42,029 nt of DNA from Oscillospiraceae bacterium (GTDB taxonomy: Bacteria > Bacillota > Clostridia > Oscillospirales > Oscillospiraceae). The stretch covers positions 1 to 42,029 of the forward strand of contig WQVH01000015.1 of assembly GCA_009781695.1 (NCBI GenBank), in the 5' to 3' direction. This document shows, in pieces, positions 1 to 9,228 of the stretch (position 1 is its first letter; every line of letters starts with the position of its first letter). The notes beneath the pieces were generated by a model. That model worked only from the letters and a program-made list of their open reading frames with translations. It was not told the DNA's origin and searched no databases. The position numbers were made by a program, and so were the translations under genes.

Positions 1-230
1 ATCTGAAAACACAGGTTGGGCCTACCGGGGCATAAACGATTGCCCCGCCGCCGAGCGGAACAGCGCACTGGCGTGCTTGTTTAGGCGCGCTTTGCGCACA
101 GCCAAGGCACGTCTACTCATACTCAATTTGTATCATATCCAAAGATTGTGTGCTCAGTGACTGTAGCCATTGCGAGTTTTAAGATACCCACTGAACTGTA
201 AGTGCCATTACCGCACAGTGTAGTTTTATA
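1..230. other. Left-edge intergenic region, no gene seen
   Basis: No convincing reading frame with a ribosome binding site is visible before the gdpP promoter. The stretch holds a 7-bp hairpin (arms 26-32 and 41-47) without a T-run, a 15-nt word at 3-17 that recurs exactly at 9147-9161, and a structured 25-nt element at 176-200 that recurs at 10831-10855. The upstream gene lies outside the window, so this could be its 3' trailer plus dispersed intergenic repeats. Confidence 0.5.
176..200 (+). repeat. 25-nt structured element, copy A
   Basis: This 25-nt word matches 10831-10855 at 22 of 25 positions. Here the 3' stem arm CACTGA (189-194) can pair with TCAGTG at 154-159. In copy B the corresponding arms are swapped to CACTG/CAGTG, so the pairing is kept by compensating changes. 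It lies just upstream of the gdpP -35 box. Its function is unknown. Confidence 0.45.
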
Positions 231-259
231 TTGTAATGAAACATAGTGTTTGATATAAT
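231..259 (+). promoter_or_regulatory. Sigma-A-type promoter of gdpP-rplI-dnaB
   Basis: A -35 box TTGTAA (231-236) is separated by 17 bp from a perfect -10 box TATAAT (254-259). The expected transcript start is near 266, giving a leader of about 30 nt before the TTG start of gdpP. The GTG at 246 lies inside the promoter, which argues against it being the start codon. Confidence 0.75.
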
Positions 260-296
260 GATTCCTGCGTGTGCAAGGAAAAGGGAGGATATCGCA

Positions 297-2276
297 TTGA
301 ACAAGAAGCTGCCCAGACTGCTCAGACCGAATGTGAGGCTATATATGATACTCCTTATAGCCTTTGCCTTGACGACCTTTTTCCTCGGAGGAGATAATGA
401 CCATCGCTTGGTTGCAGGGGTACAGGTGCTTGTGGTTATTGCACTGGCCATTTACACACGCATTGTATCCGGCAAGAGGACGGAAAAACTGCTCAACTAT
501 CTCGAATCAATATCAGACAGTATGGATTTGACGGTCAGAGACACGCCATTGCCTGCGGTGATACTCAATACAGAGACTGGCGAGATCTTGTGGTCGAACG
601 ACCGCTTCATAGCGATATCGGATCTTAAAGAGCCGTTCTTTGAACTCAACATCACCGATGTTGTTCCTGAATTCACTTGGGACTGGCTGTTGGATGGGAA
701 AAGTGAATGTCAAGCACCAATCCCGATCGGGGGAAAGCGCTACTGGGTGTATGGGAGTTTGGTGCGCTCGGAGCGTGACTATGTCGCCATGACCTATTGG
801 GTGGATGTCACCGAGTATCATCGGGTGGCTGATGAGTATCTTGATTCGCGGCTTGTTTTTGCAATCATCATGCTTGATAACTATGACGAACTGCTCAAAG
901 GGATGCGGGAAAAGGAGAAGACCATCATTCTTTCTGATATTGATGATAAAATCACGGCGTGGACCGGAGATTTTGGCGGATATTTATGTAGGTATGAAAG
1001 AGACAGGTATTTTTTCCTTTTTGAAGATAGGCATTTGGAGCGTTTTGTCAAGGATAAATTTTCGATATTAGAAGAGGTGCATGCCAATACCGGTGCAGAT
1101 GGGGTGCATGCGACATTGAGTATCGGTCTGGGGAAAGATGGCGATTCGCCGGTGGAAAATTACCGCAATGCGTCCTTGGCGATAGAAATGGCGCTTACAC
1201 GCGGCGGGGATCAGGCGGTCATTAAGAACAGATATGGTTTTGAATTTTATGGAGGGCATTCGCCCAAGTTAGAAAAGCGCAGAAAAGTAAAGTCAAGAGT
1301 ATTGGCCAGCGCATTCGGGGAGATGCTTTCAGATGCGTCAAAGGTGTTCGTCATGGGGCACAAAGCAGGTGATTTTGACTCTGTGGGTGCGGCGGTCGGT
1401 GTGTGTTGTTTGGCAAGGGCAAAGAAAAAGCAGGCGCACATAGTCATTGATATACCAACCAATAATGCTCAAGATGCGATTGCATTGGTATCTTCTCTTC
1501 CTGAATATGAGGGTGTTTTTATAACCGAAGAGGAGGCGTTGTTAGATGCGGATAGTAAGACCTTGTTGGTTGTGGTCGATACCAGCAGACCGGAGCAGGT
1601 GGAGTCGGAGTCGCTTTTGATGTCGTGTACTCGCATTGCGGTTGTGGATCACCATAGGAGGGCTGCAACCTACATAGAAAATGCAGTGTTCAACTTCCAT
1701 GAGCCTCATGCATCGTCAACCTCTGAGTTGGTGACAGAGATGATACAGTATCTCTTAGACCCTGATGATATTCTGCGCATAGAAGCTGAGCTTCTACTTG
1801 CGGGTATTGTGCTGGATACCAAGGGATTTGCAATCAATACCGGGAGCGGGACTTTTGATGCTGCGTCATTTTTACAAAGAGCCGGAGCGGATGCGGCGGC
1901 GGTCAAGCGGTTGCTCCAATCGGATATCGAAACAGCCACTGCGCGTTATGCGCTGATACGTGAGGCATCAATATACAGAGAGGGTATTGCCATTGCGTTT
2001 TGTGATGAGAATCAAAATAGGATCAGCATTGCTCAAGCTTCTGATGAACTCTTAAATGTCAGAGGGGTGCATACTTCCTTTGTGGTTGCACGTGATGGGG
2101 CGGTTGTGTATGCGTCCGGTCGGAGTATCGGTAAAGTGAATGTGCAATTGATTCTGGAAAAACTCGGCGGGGGCGGCAGTCAGTCCACTGCCGGACTGCA
2201 AGTTAAGGATACGACAGTTGCGCAAGTCGTTGAAAATCTCAAGCGTGCAATTGACGATTATTTAGACAGAGGATAG
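297..2276 (+). CDS. gdpP: GdpP-type cyclic-di-AMP phosphodiesterase (DHH/DHHA1, membrane)
   Basis: Predicted to hydrolyse the second messenger c-di-AMP at the membrane, tuning potassium and osmotic balance and cell-wall stress. The start is set at TTG 297 because GGGAGG at 283-288 sits 8 nt upstream and the promoter overlaps the alternative GTG at 246; this gives 659 aa. Order seen: two N-terminal membrane segments, a PAS-like region, a degenerate GGDEF domain (no GGDEF signature, as usual in GdpP), then DHH with GHKAGDFDS and VVDHHRR motifs, and DHHA1. The terminal glycine motif reads GGGGS instead of the family's GGGGH (Ser at residue 628), which may affect catalysis. It heads the operon with rplI and dnaB, the standard Firmicutes order. 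Family assignment is secure; activity is inferred. Confidence 0.93.
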   Translation: MNKKLPRLLRPNVRLYMILLIAFALTTFFLGGDNDHRLVAGVQVLVVIALAIYTRIVSGKRTEKLLNYLESISDSMDLTVRDTPLPAVILNTETGEILWSNDRFIAISDLKEPFFELNITDVVPEFTWDWLLDGKSECQAPIPIGGKRYWVYGSLVRSERDYVAMTYWVDVTEYHRVADEYLDSRLVFAIIMLDNYDELLKGMREKEKTIILSDIDDKITAWTGDFGGYLCRYERDRYFFLFEDRHLERFVKDKFSILEEVHANTGADGVHATLSIGLGKDGDSPVENYRNASLAIEMALTRGGDQAVIKNRYGFEFYGGHSPKLEKRRKVKSRVLASAFGEMLSDASKVFVMGHKAGDFDSVGAAVGVCCLARAKKKQAHIVIDIPTNNAQDAIALVSSLPEYEGVFITEEEALLDADSKTLLVVVDTSRPEQVESESLLMSCTRIAVVDHHRRAATYIENAVFNFHEPHASSTSELVTEMIQYLLDPDDILRIEAELLLAGIVLDTKGFAINTGSGTFDAASFLQRAGADAAAVKRLLQSDIETATARYALIREASIYREGIAIAFCDENQNRISIAQASDELLNVRGVHTSFVVARDGAVVYASGRSIGKVNVQLILEKLGGGGSQSTAGLQVKDTTVAQVVENLKRAIDDYLDRG

Positions 2277-2313
2277 GTATAAATTAGGTTATACGAAAGG
2301 AATGGTGATAGAT

Positions 2314-2763
2314 ATGAAAGTAATTTTGCAAGCAGATGTTAAGGGACATGGGAAAAAAGGTGAACTTGTCAATGTTTCAGACGGATATGCGAGGAATTTT
2401 TTGCTGCCCAGAAAGCTTGTGGTCGAGGCTACAAACGAGAACATTGCAGAAATGAAGCGGCAAGATAAGTTAAAGCAAAAGAAGCTTGAGGAAGATAAAG
2501 CGGCGGCGAGAGCGGTTGCCAAAAAGCTTGAGGGTATCCAAGTGCACATTACTGCAAAAGCAGGTGAAGCAGGTGGAAAGCTTTTTGGATCGGTCACTTC
2601 AAAAGAGATTTCCGAAGCGCTTCTTGCGCAGCATGATATTGCCATAGAGAAGAATAAAATCGTACAAGATGATCCCATAAAGTCATTTGGTCCTTATGAG
2701 ATCAAATGTAAATTAGGTTTTGAAATTGTAGGCGTGATTAATGTGTTGGTTGTTGAAGCGTAA
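2314..2763 (+). CDS. rplI: 50S ribosomal protein L9
   Basis: L9 binds 23S rRNA at the base of the L1 stalk and spans the ribosome surface. The 149-aa length equals the usual length. The N-terminus [17 protein letters not shown] is the canonical L9 start, which is why ATG 2314 is preferred over the in-frame ATG at 2302; AAAGGA lies at 2296-2301. A lysine-rich central helix (about residues 40-75) connects the N-terminal and C-terminal RNA-binding domains. It lies 37 nt after gdpP and is probably cotranscribed with gdpP and dnaB. Confidence 0.97.
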   Translation: MKVILQADVKGHGKKGELVNVSDGYARNFLLPRKLVVEATNENIAEMKRQDKLKQKKLEEDKAAARAVAKKLEGIQVHITAKAGEAGGKLFGSVTSKEISEALLAQHDIAIEKNKIVQDDPIKSFGPYEIKCKLGFEIVGVINVLVVEA

Positions 2764-2820
2764 AATAAGCACATGGGTTTTGAATCGTTAATCACCGGAG
2801 GTTAAGTAGGGAGTGTAGTC

Positions 2821-4164
2821 ATGGATGATCTGCTTCATAGACAAATACCGCACAGCATAGAAGCGGAACAGGCGGTTCTAGGGTCAATGCTCATTGATTC
2901 GCGCTGTATTTCTGATGTTATTGGTGCGCTCAAAGCAGGCGACTTCTATCTGTCGAGTAATAAAGATATATTTGAAACGATATATTCGATGTTTAATTTC
3001 TCTAAAGCCATCGATCCTGTGACTGTTTTGGATAAGATGAAAGAGGATGGGGTCTATAATGACGACTCTCCCGGATATATACGCGATCTGATGCTGATCA
3101 CACCAACTTCATCGAATGTGATGGAGTATGCGGCCATTGTCAAGGATAAGGCGCTCTTGCGTTCTATCGTGGATGCCGGTGGAGATATTACTGAAATGGC
3201 TATTTCCGGCGAAGGTGGAGCGATCAATATCCTTGAAGCTGCCGAAAAGCGGATTTATGGGTTAAGGCAGGATAGAGACAAGGATGGACTTGAGCCGGTT
3301 TCGAAGGTGCTCGTTGAAGTTTATGAGGAAATCCGCAATGTAGCCAGAAGCGGCAAAGCGATTCCGGGTATGGCGACCGGATTGCACGATTTGGATAAGG
3401 CGATCATGGGACTCAATAAGGGTGATCTGATATTGATTGCTTCCCGGCCGGGAATGGGCAAAACCAGTATTGCGCTCAACATCGCATTACACGCGGCGAA
3501 GTCTTCGGGCAAGTCGGTTGCGATTTTTTCGCTTGAAATGTCTTCTGAACAGCTTGCGCTCAGGCTTTTGGCATCGGAGAGTTTTATTGATAGCAAGAAG
3601 CTTCAGACCGGACGGATAAAGCCGGATGAGTGGCGTAAGCTTTTGGGGGCAGCGTCTTCAATCAGTCAGGCGGATTTGCTCATCAATGACAATGCATCGC
3701 TGAGTGTTGCAGATATGAATGCGCAATGCAGACGGATACCGAATTTAGGTCTCGTGGTTGTGGACTATCTTCAACTCATGCAATCGGCCTCAGGTGCAAG
3801 GGGCGGTCAAAGTGAAAATAGGGTGCAGGTTGTCTCTGAAATTAGCCGAATGATGAAGATTATGGCAAAGGAACTCAATGTACCGCTGATTTGCCTTTCG
3901 CAGCTATCCAGAGCCAATGAGTCACGGCAAAATAAGCGTCCTTTGCTTTCTGACTTAAGAGAGTCGGGTGCCATTGAGCAGGATGCGGACATTGTTCTGG
4001 CGCTCTACAGGGATGATTATTACAATCAGGAGTCGGAGGCGCACAATATAGCGGAATGTATCATTTTGAAAAATCGCCGCGGTGAGACAGGGATGATTGA
4101 GTTGCAGTGGCTGCCGGAGTTTACAAATTTCTCATCGCTCGAACGACACCACGATGAATATTAA
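2821..4164 (+). CDS. dnaB: Replicative DNA helicase DnaB (DnaC in B. subtilis)
   Basis: Hexameric 5'-3' helicase that unwinds DNA at the replication fork and contacts primase. The 447-aa protein has the N-terminal domain starting PHSIEAEQAVLGSML, a linker, and a RecA-type C-terminal ATPase with Walker A GRPGMGKTS, a Walker B-like VVVDYLQLM, and the conserved LSDLRESGAIEQDAD motif near the end. No intein interrupts it. AGGGAG at 2808-2813 lies 7 nt before the ATG. It follows rplI by 57 nt in the conserved gdpP-rplI-dnaB order. Confidence 0.97.
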   Translation: MDDLLHRQIPHSIEAEQAVLGSMLIDSRCISDVIGALKAGDFYLSSNKDIFETIYSMFNFSKAIDPVTVLDKMKEDGVYNDDSPGYIRDLMLITPTSSNVMEYAAIVKDKALLRSIVDAGGDITEMAISGEGGAINILEAAEKRIYGLRQDRDKDGLEPVSKVLVEVYEEIRNVARSGKAIPGMATGLHDLDKAIMGLNKGDLILIASRPGMGKTSIALNIALHAAKSSGKSVAIFSLEMSSEQLALRLLASESFIDSKKLQTGRIKPDEWRKLLGAASSISQADLLINDNASLSVADMNAQCRRIPNLGLVVVDYLQLMQSASGARGGQSENRVQVVSEISRMMKIMAKELNVPLICLSQLSRANESRQNKRPLLSDLRESGAIEQDADIVLALYRDDYYNQESEAHNIAECIILKNRRGETGMIELQWLPEFTNFSSLERHHDEY

Positions 4165-4180
4165 AATAAATTCCAATTCT

Positions 4181-4264
4181 GGCTCCCTCGCGAGGGAGCT
4201 GTCAGCGAAGACCTCGTAGGGCGCGGCATCCTTGACGCGCCGCATATTGTCAGCAAAGCTGACA
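4181..4264. repeat. Intergenic structured repeat cluster between dnaB and tilS
   Basis: Three inverted repeats lie in series: a perfect 18-bp palindrome at 4182-4199 (arms GCTCCCTCG/CGAGGGAGC), a GC-rich stem GGCGCG/CGCGCC within about 4220-4241, and a 7-bp hairpin TGTCAGC-aaa-GCTGACA at 4248-4264. None is followed by a T-run, so a simple intrinsic terminator is unlikely. A related CTCCCTCGCG core occurs at 9189-9198. The composition is GC-richer than nearby spacers, which suggests a dispersed intergenic element. Confidence 0.55.
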
Positions 4265-4295
4265 TCAGGGCGCTTTACAGCAATGGGAGACTTAA

Positions 4296-5717
4296 GTGAT
4301 AGAAAAAATCCTTAAATTTGCAGATGAATATGAAATGCTCCCTGCGTCGGCAACAATCATCGTCTGTGTATCGGGTGGGGCAGATTCAATGTGCCTGCTC
4401 AAAGCGCTCATGCAGATTTCAGATGAGCGGGATCTGAAATTAGCTGTCGCCCACTTTAACCACAACCTGCGCGGTGCAGAATCGGACGCAGACGAAACAT
4501 TCGTTCGGAAATTTTGTCTGAGCAACGATATTGCTTATCACTGCGGTGCAGGTGATGTAAGGCTGTATGCCAAACAAAACGGACTCAGTATTGAAGTAGC
4601 TGCGCGTGACTTGCGGTATGCCTTTTTTTATGAACTGGCGAAAACTATAGATGCTGAGCAAATTGCAACGGCACACACTGCCGATGACAATGCAGAAACG
4701 ATAATCATCAATTTAACCCGCGGCGCCGGAGGGAGCGGTCTTTCCGGAATTCCACCTGTAAGAGGCAAGGTCATAAGGCCCATGCTTAAGATGACCAGAG
4801 ACGAGGTGATACAGTTTCTGGCTGAACATGCTGTTGCATTTGTGGAAGATTCGACCAATTTGACAGATGTGTATACGAGAAACAAAATAAGGCATCTCGT
4901 GATACCCATCTTAAGAGAAATAAACCCCAGATTCAATGAAGCGCTGATGACAACGGCGAAACTCATGCGTGCAGACGAAGAAGTGCTTTTACAGCGTGCG
5001 GATGAATTTATCACAAAAGATAAACACGCGCATAAGATGTGCAACATAAAATCAGATATTGAGGATAAGCAAAGCGGAATTTTAAAAAATGTCGGCACAG
5101 GGCGTTCAGTAAATTGTGCGGAATTATTAAAATTACCATTTGCAGTTTCAAGCAGAGTCATTCGGAGGCTCTATGGCGGAAATCTTGCTTTTCGCCATGT
5201 ACAGGCGTGTTTGGCGCTGTGTCAAAACAAAAACCCGTCAGCCAAGTTGTCTCTGAAAGCAATGACGGTATACCGCGCATATGATCGTATTGTTTTTGAG
5301 CCGGCATCATGCTCCGGAGCACAAGGGTTTACCCCGATTTTTCCTACTGATGGATGTAGTGCGCTTATTTCTGAGGCAGGACTTAAAATATCCGGGGCTA
5401 CAGTCACCTACAATGAAGAAAGCGCCAATATTAATAAAACGTTTACGTCTTTCCTATTCAAAACTATTGACATATATGGTAAAATAACTGTCAGGCCGCG
5501 CCGTGAAGGAGATAAGATAAGGCTCACGGGTCAAGACGGTACAAAAACACTAAAAAAGTTGTTTATCGAGCGCCGTATTCCCGCCGGAAAAAGAGCCTCC
5601 ATACCGGTCATTGCTGATGACAAAGGAGTTCTGGCGGTGTATGGGCTGGGGATGGGTGACAGAGCAGTGCCCATGTCAGGCGACACGGCGTTGCAAATTG
5701 ACTTTGAGAAACTTTAA
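4296..5717 (+). CDS. tilS: tRNA(Ile)-lysidine synthetase TilS
   Basis: TilS attaches lysine to C34 of the tRNA-Ile that reads AUA codons, using ATP. The N-terminal PP-loop motif CVSGGADSMCLL (about residues 24-35) is the ATP site, followed by a typical AHFNHNLRG segment and the TAHTADDNAET motif. A C-terminal TilS domain ends in the RPRREGDKI...GTKTLKKLFIERRIP region. The length of 473 aa is usual. Start GTG 4296 has GGGAGA 5 nt upstream. It leads tilS-hpt-ftsH, an order well known in Firmicutes. Confidence 0.95.
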   Translation: MIEKILKFADEYEMLPASATIIVCVSGGADSMCLLKALMQISDERDLKLAVAHFNHNLRGAESDADETFVRKFCLSNDIAYHCGAGDVRLYAKQNGLSIEVAARDLRYAFFYELAKTIDAEQIATAHTADDNAETIIINLTRGAGGSGLSGIPPVRGKVIRPMLKMTRDEVIQFLAEHAVAFVEDSTNLTDVYTRNKIRHLVIPILREINPRFNEALMTTAKLMRADEEVLLQRADEFITKDKHAHKMCNIKSDIEDKQSGILKNVGTGRSVNCAELLKLPFAVSSRVIRRLYGGNLAFRHVQACLALCQNKNPSAKLSLKAMTVYRAYDRIVFEPASCSGAQGFTPIFPTDGCSALISEAGLKISGATVTYNEESANINKTFTSFLFKTIDIYGKITVRPRREGDKIRLTGQDGTKTLKKLFIERRIPAGKRASIPVIADDKGVLAVYGLGMGDRAVPMSGDTALQIDFEKL

Positions 5718-5732
5718 AGAGAGAAAAGCGGC

Positions 5733-6269
5733 ATGAGCATGAAAGCGCATATAGAAAGTATCCTTTTTTCGGAAGAAGAAATCAGTCAGCGTGTTAGGGA
5801 ACTTGGAATACAAATAACGCAAGATTACGCAGGCAAAAAGCTCTTGCTCATCGGAGTGCTCAAAGGTTGCTATGTGTTTTTGGCAGATATTGCCCGAAAT
5901 ATAGACCTTGATTGCGAAGTGAGATTTATTACGGCATCGTCCTACGGCGTCTCTACCATTTCGTCCGGTGATGTAAAGATCGGAATGGATTTTGACTTTG
6001 AGATTGAGGGTCGGGACGTGCTGATCATTGAAGACATACTGGATAGCGGCGTGACCATTTCAGCGCTGAAAAGATTTATTGAAGCGCGCGAACCTGCATC
6101 GCTCAAAGTGTGTACATTGCTGGATAAACCGGCAAGGCGCAAGGCTTCGATTGTATCGGATTATGTGGGATTTGCATGCCCGGATGAATTTGTGGTAGGA
6201 TATGGACTGGACTATGCAGAGCATTACCGCAACTTACCATTTGTAGCCATACTTAAGGCTTATGCGTAA
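5733..6269 (+). CDS. hpt: Hypoxanthine(-guanine) phosphoribosyltransferase
   Basis: Purine salvage enzyme that converts hypoxanthine or guanine plus PRPP to IMP or GMP in the cytosol. The PRPP-binding signature VLIIEDILDSGVTI is intact, as are the LIGVLKGCYVFLADI loop near the N-terminus and the FVVGYGLDYAEHYRNLP segment at the base-binding end. The length of 178 aa fits the family. It starts 15 nt after tilS; an alternative ATG lies two codons in. In B. subtilis, Hpt and TilS together influence ftsH expression, and the same arrangement is kept here. Confidence 0.95.
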   Translation: MSMKAHIESILFSEEEISQRVRELGIQITQDYAGKKLLLIGVLKGCYVFLADIARNIDLDCEVRFITASSYGVSTISSGDVKIGMDFDFEIEGRDVLIIEDILDSGVTISALKRFIEAREPASLKVCTLLDKPARRKASIVSDYVGFACPDEFVVGYGLDYAEHYRNLPFVAILKAYA

Positions 6270-6302
6270 CATCGATATTACAAGATTTAGGAGATAATAT
6301 AG

Positions 6303-8312
6303 TTGAAGCAAAAAAACAGAAGTCCGCGTGAAGTAGGGTTCTACTTCCTCATATTAGTTATTATACTGTCCGCCTTGTTCCTCGTCACCAATACAGGGGA
6401 TGCACCTTCAATGCAAATAGACTATTCTGAAATGTATCGTCTATTTATGGAAGGTGAGGTTCTGTCGTTTAATATCAACAACAACAACAGAGTCACTATG
6501 GAGCTGAGAGATAATTTTGGTGACACCGGCAGCCGTTTTGTCAGACATGAGTTGCTTGATGTACACATTTTTCATAGTGACATGAGACCATACATCAGTG
6601 AAAGTATGCGGAGAGATTCAAACTTTTCGTACAACTTTGATCCGGGTATGCGTATTCCATGGTGGGTCTCATTGTTGCCATACCTCATTTTGATTGCCGC
6701 ATTTTTCTTTATCTGGAATGCGATGATGAATCGTTCAGGTGTTGGCGGGGATAAGGGTGCAATGAAATTCGGGAAAGCCAGAACACGGCTTGCGACCGAG
6801 GATGCAAAAAAAGTGACATTTGACGATGTTGCAGGTGCTGAAGAAGAAAAAGAAGAGCTTCGTGAAATTGTTGACTTCTTGAAAGGGCCTAAGAAATATA
6901 TTGATTTGGGCGCGCGTATTCCGAAAGGCGTACTCTTAGTGGGGCCTCCCGGTACAGGTAAGACACTCATAGCCAAAGCAGTTGCAGGTGAGGCAGGGGT
7001 TCAGTTTCTGTCCATATCCGGATCGGATTTCGTTGAGCTGTATGTCGGTGTCGGTGCTTCGCGTGTGCGTGACTTATTTGATCAAGCGAAAAAACTTGCC
7101 CCCGCCATTATTTTCATTGATGAAATTGATGCGGTGGGTCGTCAGCGCGGTGCAGGTTTGGGTGGCGGTCATGACGAGCGTGAACAAACACTCAACCAAT
7201 TGTTGGTTGAAATGGATGGATTTAATGCAAATGACGGTGTGATTATTATTGCGGCGACGAATAGATCAGATATACTGGACAATGCGCTCTTGCGTCCCGG
7301 TCGTTTTGACCGTCAAGTCTATGTAGGGTTACCGGATATCAGAGGGCGTGAAGAGATACTGAGAGTTCATGCGCGCGGCAAGCTGCTCGGAGAAGATGTC
7401 GATCTGGCCAGTATTGCAAAGGGTACGATCGGCTTTACCGGTGCTGATCTTGAGAACCTACTCAATGAAGCTGCGCTTCTGGCGGCGCGTGAGAATAAGC
7501 GATTTATCACCATGATAGATATTGAAAATGCGACATTAAAGGTCATCGCAGGGCCAGAGAAAAAAAGCCGTGTAGTGACTCCGAAGAGTCGGAAGATTAC
7601 CGCGTACCATGAAGCGGGTCATGCTGTAGTTGCATTTTTCCTCAAAAAAGTTGATCCGGTACATTTTGTCACCATCATCCCACGTGGAATGGCCGGAGGT
7701 ATGACGGTGTTTCGTCCGCAAGAAGACAAAGATTACACATCGAAAAGCGAGATGTTTGAGCGGATCGTTTCCATGTTGGGGGGGCGTGTCGCGGAGCAGT
7801 TGTTCCTTGATGATATTTCAACCGGAGCATCCAATGACATCCAGAATGCGACAGCCATTGCACGTTCGATGGTCACCAAGTATGGCATGAGTGATAAAAT
7901 AGGGCCTATATCGTTTGATGAGAGCAGCCGTTCTGTTTTTATCGGACGTGACTTTTCACAGACGAAGAGTTATTCAGAAAAGACTGCTGCAATCATAGAT
8001 GATGAGGTCAGGCGGATATTTGACGAAGCCAGTGATCAGTGTGAGAAATTGCTGAGTGAAAATAGAAAGTTAGTCATTGGTACTGCGGAATATTTGCTTG
8101 AAAATGAAACTATGGATGGCGAAGACTTCAGATATTTTTGTGCACATGGCGGGCAGTTGCCTCCAGCGGGAAGCAAAGATAAAAAGAAGACGCATCTAGA
8201 TGATGACGATTTTCCGATGGGCGACGACTTCTCTGTTGATTGTAGTGATTTTACTATAAGCAGCGATGAGTTTTCCGGGGATGATGATTTTCCCGAACTG
8301 CCGCGAGTTTAA
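6303..8312 (+). CDS. ftsH: ATP-dependent zinc metalloprotease FtsH
   Basis: Membrane-anchored AAA+ protease that degrades misfolded membrane and regulatory proteins. Seen in order: a first membrane segment (about residues 12-28), an extracytoplasmic domain, a second membrane segment (about 120-140), AAA domain with GPPGTGKT and [15 protein letters not shown], and an M41 protease domain with the zinc motif HEAGH. The 669-aa chain ends in a strongly acidic tail of Asp-rich clusters (last ~40 residues), a variable region in this family. The start is TTG 6303 with AGGAG at 6289-6293. It is third in tilS-hpt-ftsH. Confidence 0.97.
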   Translation: MKQKNRSPREVGFYFLILVIILSALFLVTNTGDAPSMQIDYSEMYRLFMEGEVLSFNINNNNRVTMELRDNFGDTGSRFVRHELLDVHIFHSDMRPYISESMRRDSNFSYNFDPGMRIPWWVSLLPYLILIAAFFFIWNAMMNRSGVGGDKGAMKFGKARTRLATEDAKKVTFDDVAGAEEEKEELREIVDFLKGPKKYIDLGARIPKGVLLVGPPGTGKTLIAKAVAGEAGVQFLSISGSDFVELYVGVGASRVRDLFDQAKKLAPAIIFIDEIDAVGRQRGAGLGGGHDEREQTLNQLLVEMDGFNANDGVIIIAATNRSDILDNALLRPGRFDRQVYVGLPDIRGREEILRVHARGKLLGEDVDLASIAKGTIGFTGADLENLLNEAALLAARENKRFITMIDIENATLKVIAGPEKKSRVVTPKSRKITAYHEAGHAVVAFFLKKVDPVHFVTIIPRGMAGGMTVFRPQEDKDYTSKSEMFERIVSMLGGRVAEQLFLDDISTGASNDIQNATAIARSMVTKYGMSDKIGPISFDESSRSVFIGRDFSQTKSYSEKTAAIIDDEVRRIFDEASDQCEKLLSENRKLVIGTAEYLLENETMDGEDFRYFCAHGGQLPPAGSKDKKKTHLDDDDFPMGDDFSVDCSDFTISSDEFSGDDDFPELPRV

Positions 8313-8352
8313 TGATTTTCCACCTTGACGCGAGATTTAAGTATAAGTATCA

Positions 8353-9117
8353 ATGAAAAAGATATTATCAATTGTTTTACTGAGTTTACTGACTGTGTTT
8401 TTTGCCGGATGTAGAGATGCACCACCTAATGTAGTGCATTCGCTGGATGATGTGTCCGGTCGAACCATTGGTGCCCTTTTGGGGACTCCGTCTGAGCGTA
8501 TGGCCAATGAATTGGGCTTTGCATGGGCGGTAGGCAGTACTGATGAGCTTATGTTTCATTTGCTCAGCGGGGCGTTGGATTGCGTGATTATAGAGTCCAC
8601 CGTGGCTGCCGAATTGGTCGCAGAAACGGCGGGGGTCAGGATGCTTCCTGAGCCTCTGCTTGTCTATGATTTGCGTTTTGCAATAGCGGTAGAAAATGCC
8701 GGGCTGCTCAGGGCGGTAGATGCGGCGCTTGCTACTTTGCGTCAAAATGGTACGCTGAGAGGATTGAGTGATATGTACTTTGCGGGGCGAAGGTTTACCT
8801 ATGTTCCGCCTGAGGATGTTGAACGTCGTCCCGGATATCTATCGCTTGCGGTTTCAGGAGATTCGCCGCCTTTTTCATTTCGTGATGAGTTTGGAGAGTT
8901 TCACGGATTGGACATTGATGTCGCACGTGCTGTCAGCGACATTATTGGTGTTGAGCTGATAATCATAGAGTATGATTCTTGGGAGCTGATCAGAGCGGTA
9001 AGATATGGCAGGGCAGATCTTGCGCTGGGGTGGCTTCCCAGTGAAGGTGATGAGCAGCTGATCAATATATCTGAGCCTTATGCAGTGGCAGAGCATGTGG
9101 TCATTGTCAGAAGATAG
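8353..9117 (+). CDS. Solute-binding lipoprotein (SBP family 3-like), lobes in permuted order
   Basis: An exported lipoprotein: hydrophobic signal peptide with lipobox FAGC (Cys20). Residues about 30-144 look like the second half of an SBP_bac_3 domain (GRTIGALLGT strand, then FAIAVENAGLL and the closing helix ending LSDMYF). Residues about 161-254 look like the first half (LAVSGDSPPFSF, HGLDIDVARAV, GRADLALGWL, ISEPY, final VVIV strand). So the family's usual order is reversed end to end, as in a circular permutation or a tandem copy trimmed at both ends. By eye the usual ligand-binding Arg before the S-x-P-Y motif aligns to Asp233. No permease or ATPase gene is adjacent, so the ligand and partner are unknown. 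No clear ribosome binding site precedes the ATG. Confidence 0.75.
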   Translation: MKKILSIVLLSLLTVFFAGCRDAPPNVVHSLDDVSGRTIGALLGTPSERMANELGFAWAVGSTDELMFHLLSGALDCVIIESTVAAELVAETAGVRMLPEPLLVYDLRFAIAVENAGLLRAVDAALATLRQNGTLRGLSDMYFAGRRFTYVPPEDVERRPGYLSLAVSGDSPPFSFRDEFGEFHGLDIDVARAVSDIIGVELIIIEYDSWELIRAVRYGRADLALGWLPSEGDEQLINISEPYAVAEHVVIVRR

Positions 9118-9146
9118 AGTGTCTGATATTGTGTTACATGCACTGG

Positions 9147-9161
9147 CTGAAAACACAGGTT
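9147..9161 (+). repeat. 15-nt word identical to 3-17
   Basis: The 15 bases starting CTGAAAACAC at 9147 are identical to those at 3-17, both in spacers. Similarity fades outside the core. This is probably part of a dispersed intergenic repeat family. Confidence 0.4.
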
Positions 9162-9183
9162 TGCCCAATCGTGGCTGCGGCTC

Positions 9184-9211
9184 AAAGCTCCCTCGCGGAG
9201 CTTTAATTTTT
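9184..9211 (+). terminator. Rho-independent terminator after the solute-binding lipoprotein gene
   Basis: Perfect 8-bp stem AAAGCTCC (9184-9191) / GGAGCTTT (9197-9204) with a 5-nt loop, followed by AATTTTT. It lies 67 nt after the stop of the lipoprotein gene and 18 nt before radA, where it would separate the two transcripts unless read through. Confidence 0.6.
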
Positions 9212-9228
9212 GCTTTTCGGAGGTATCC

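Noticed and set aside
246-296. GTG 246 as the gdpP start
   Set aside because: It overlaps the promoter -10 region and has no ribosome binding site, whereas TTG 297 has GGGAGG 8 nt upstream.
4165-4295. Terminator after dnaB
   Set aside because: The hairpins there are strong but none is followed by a T-run.
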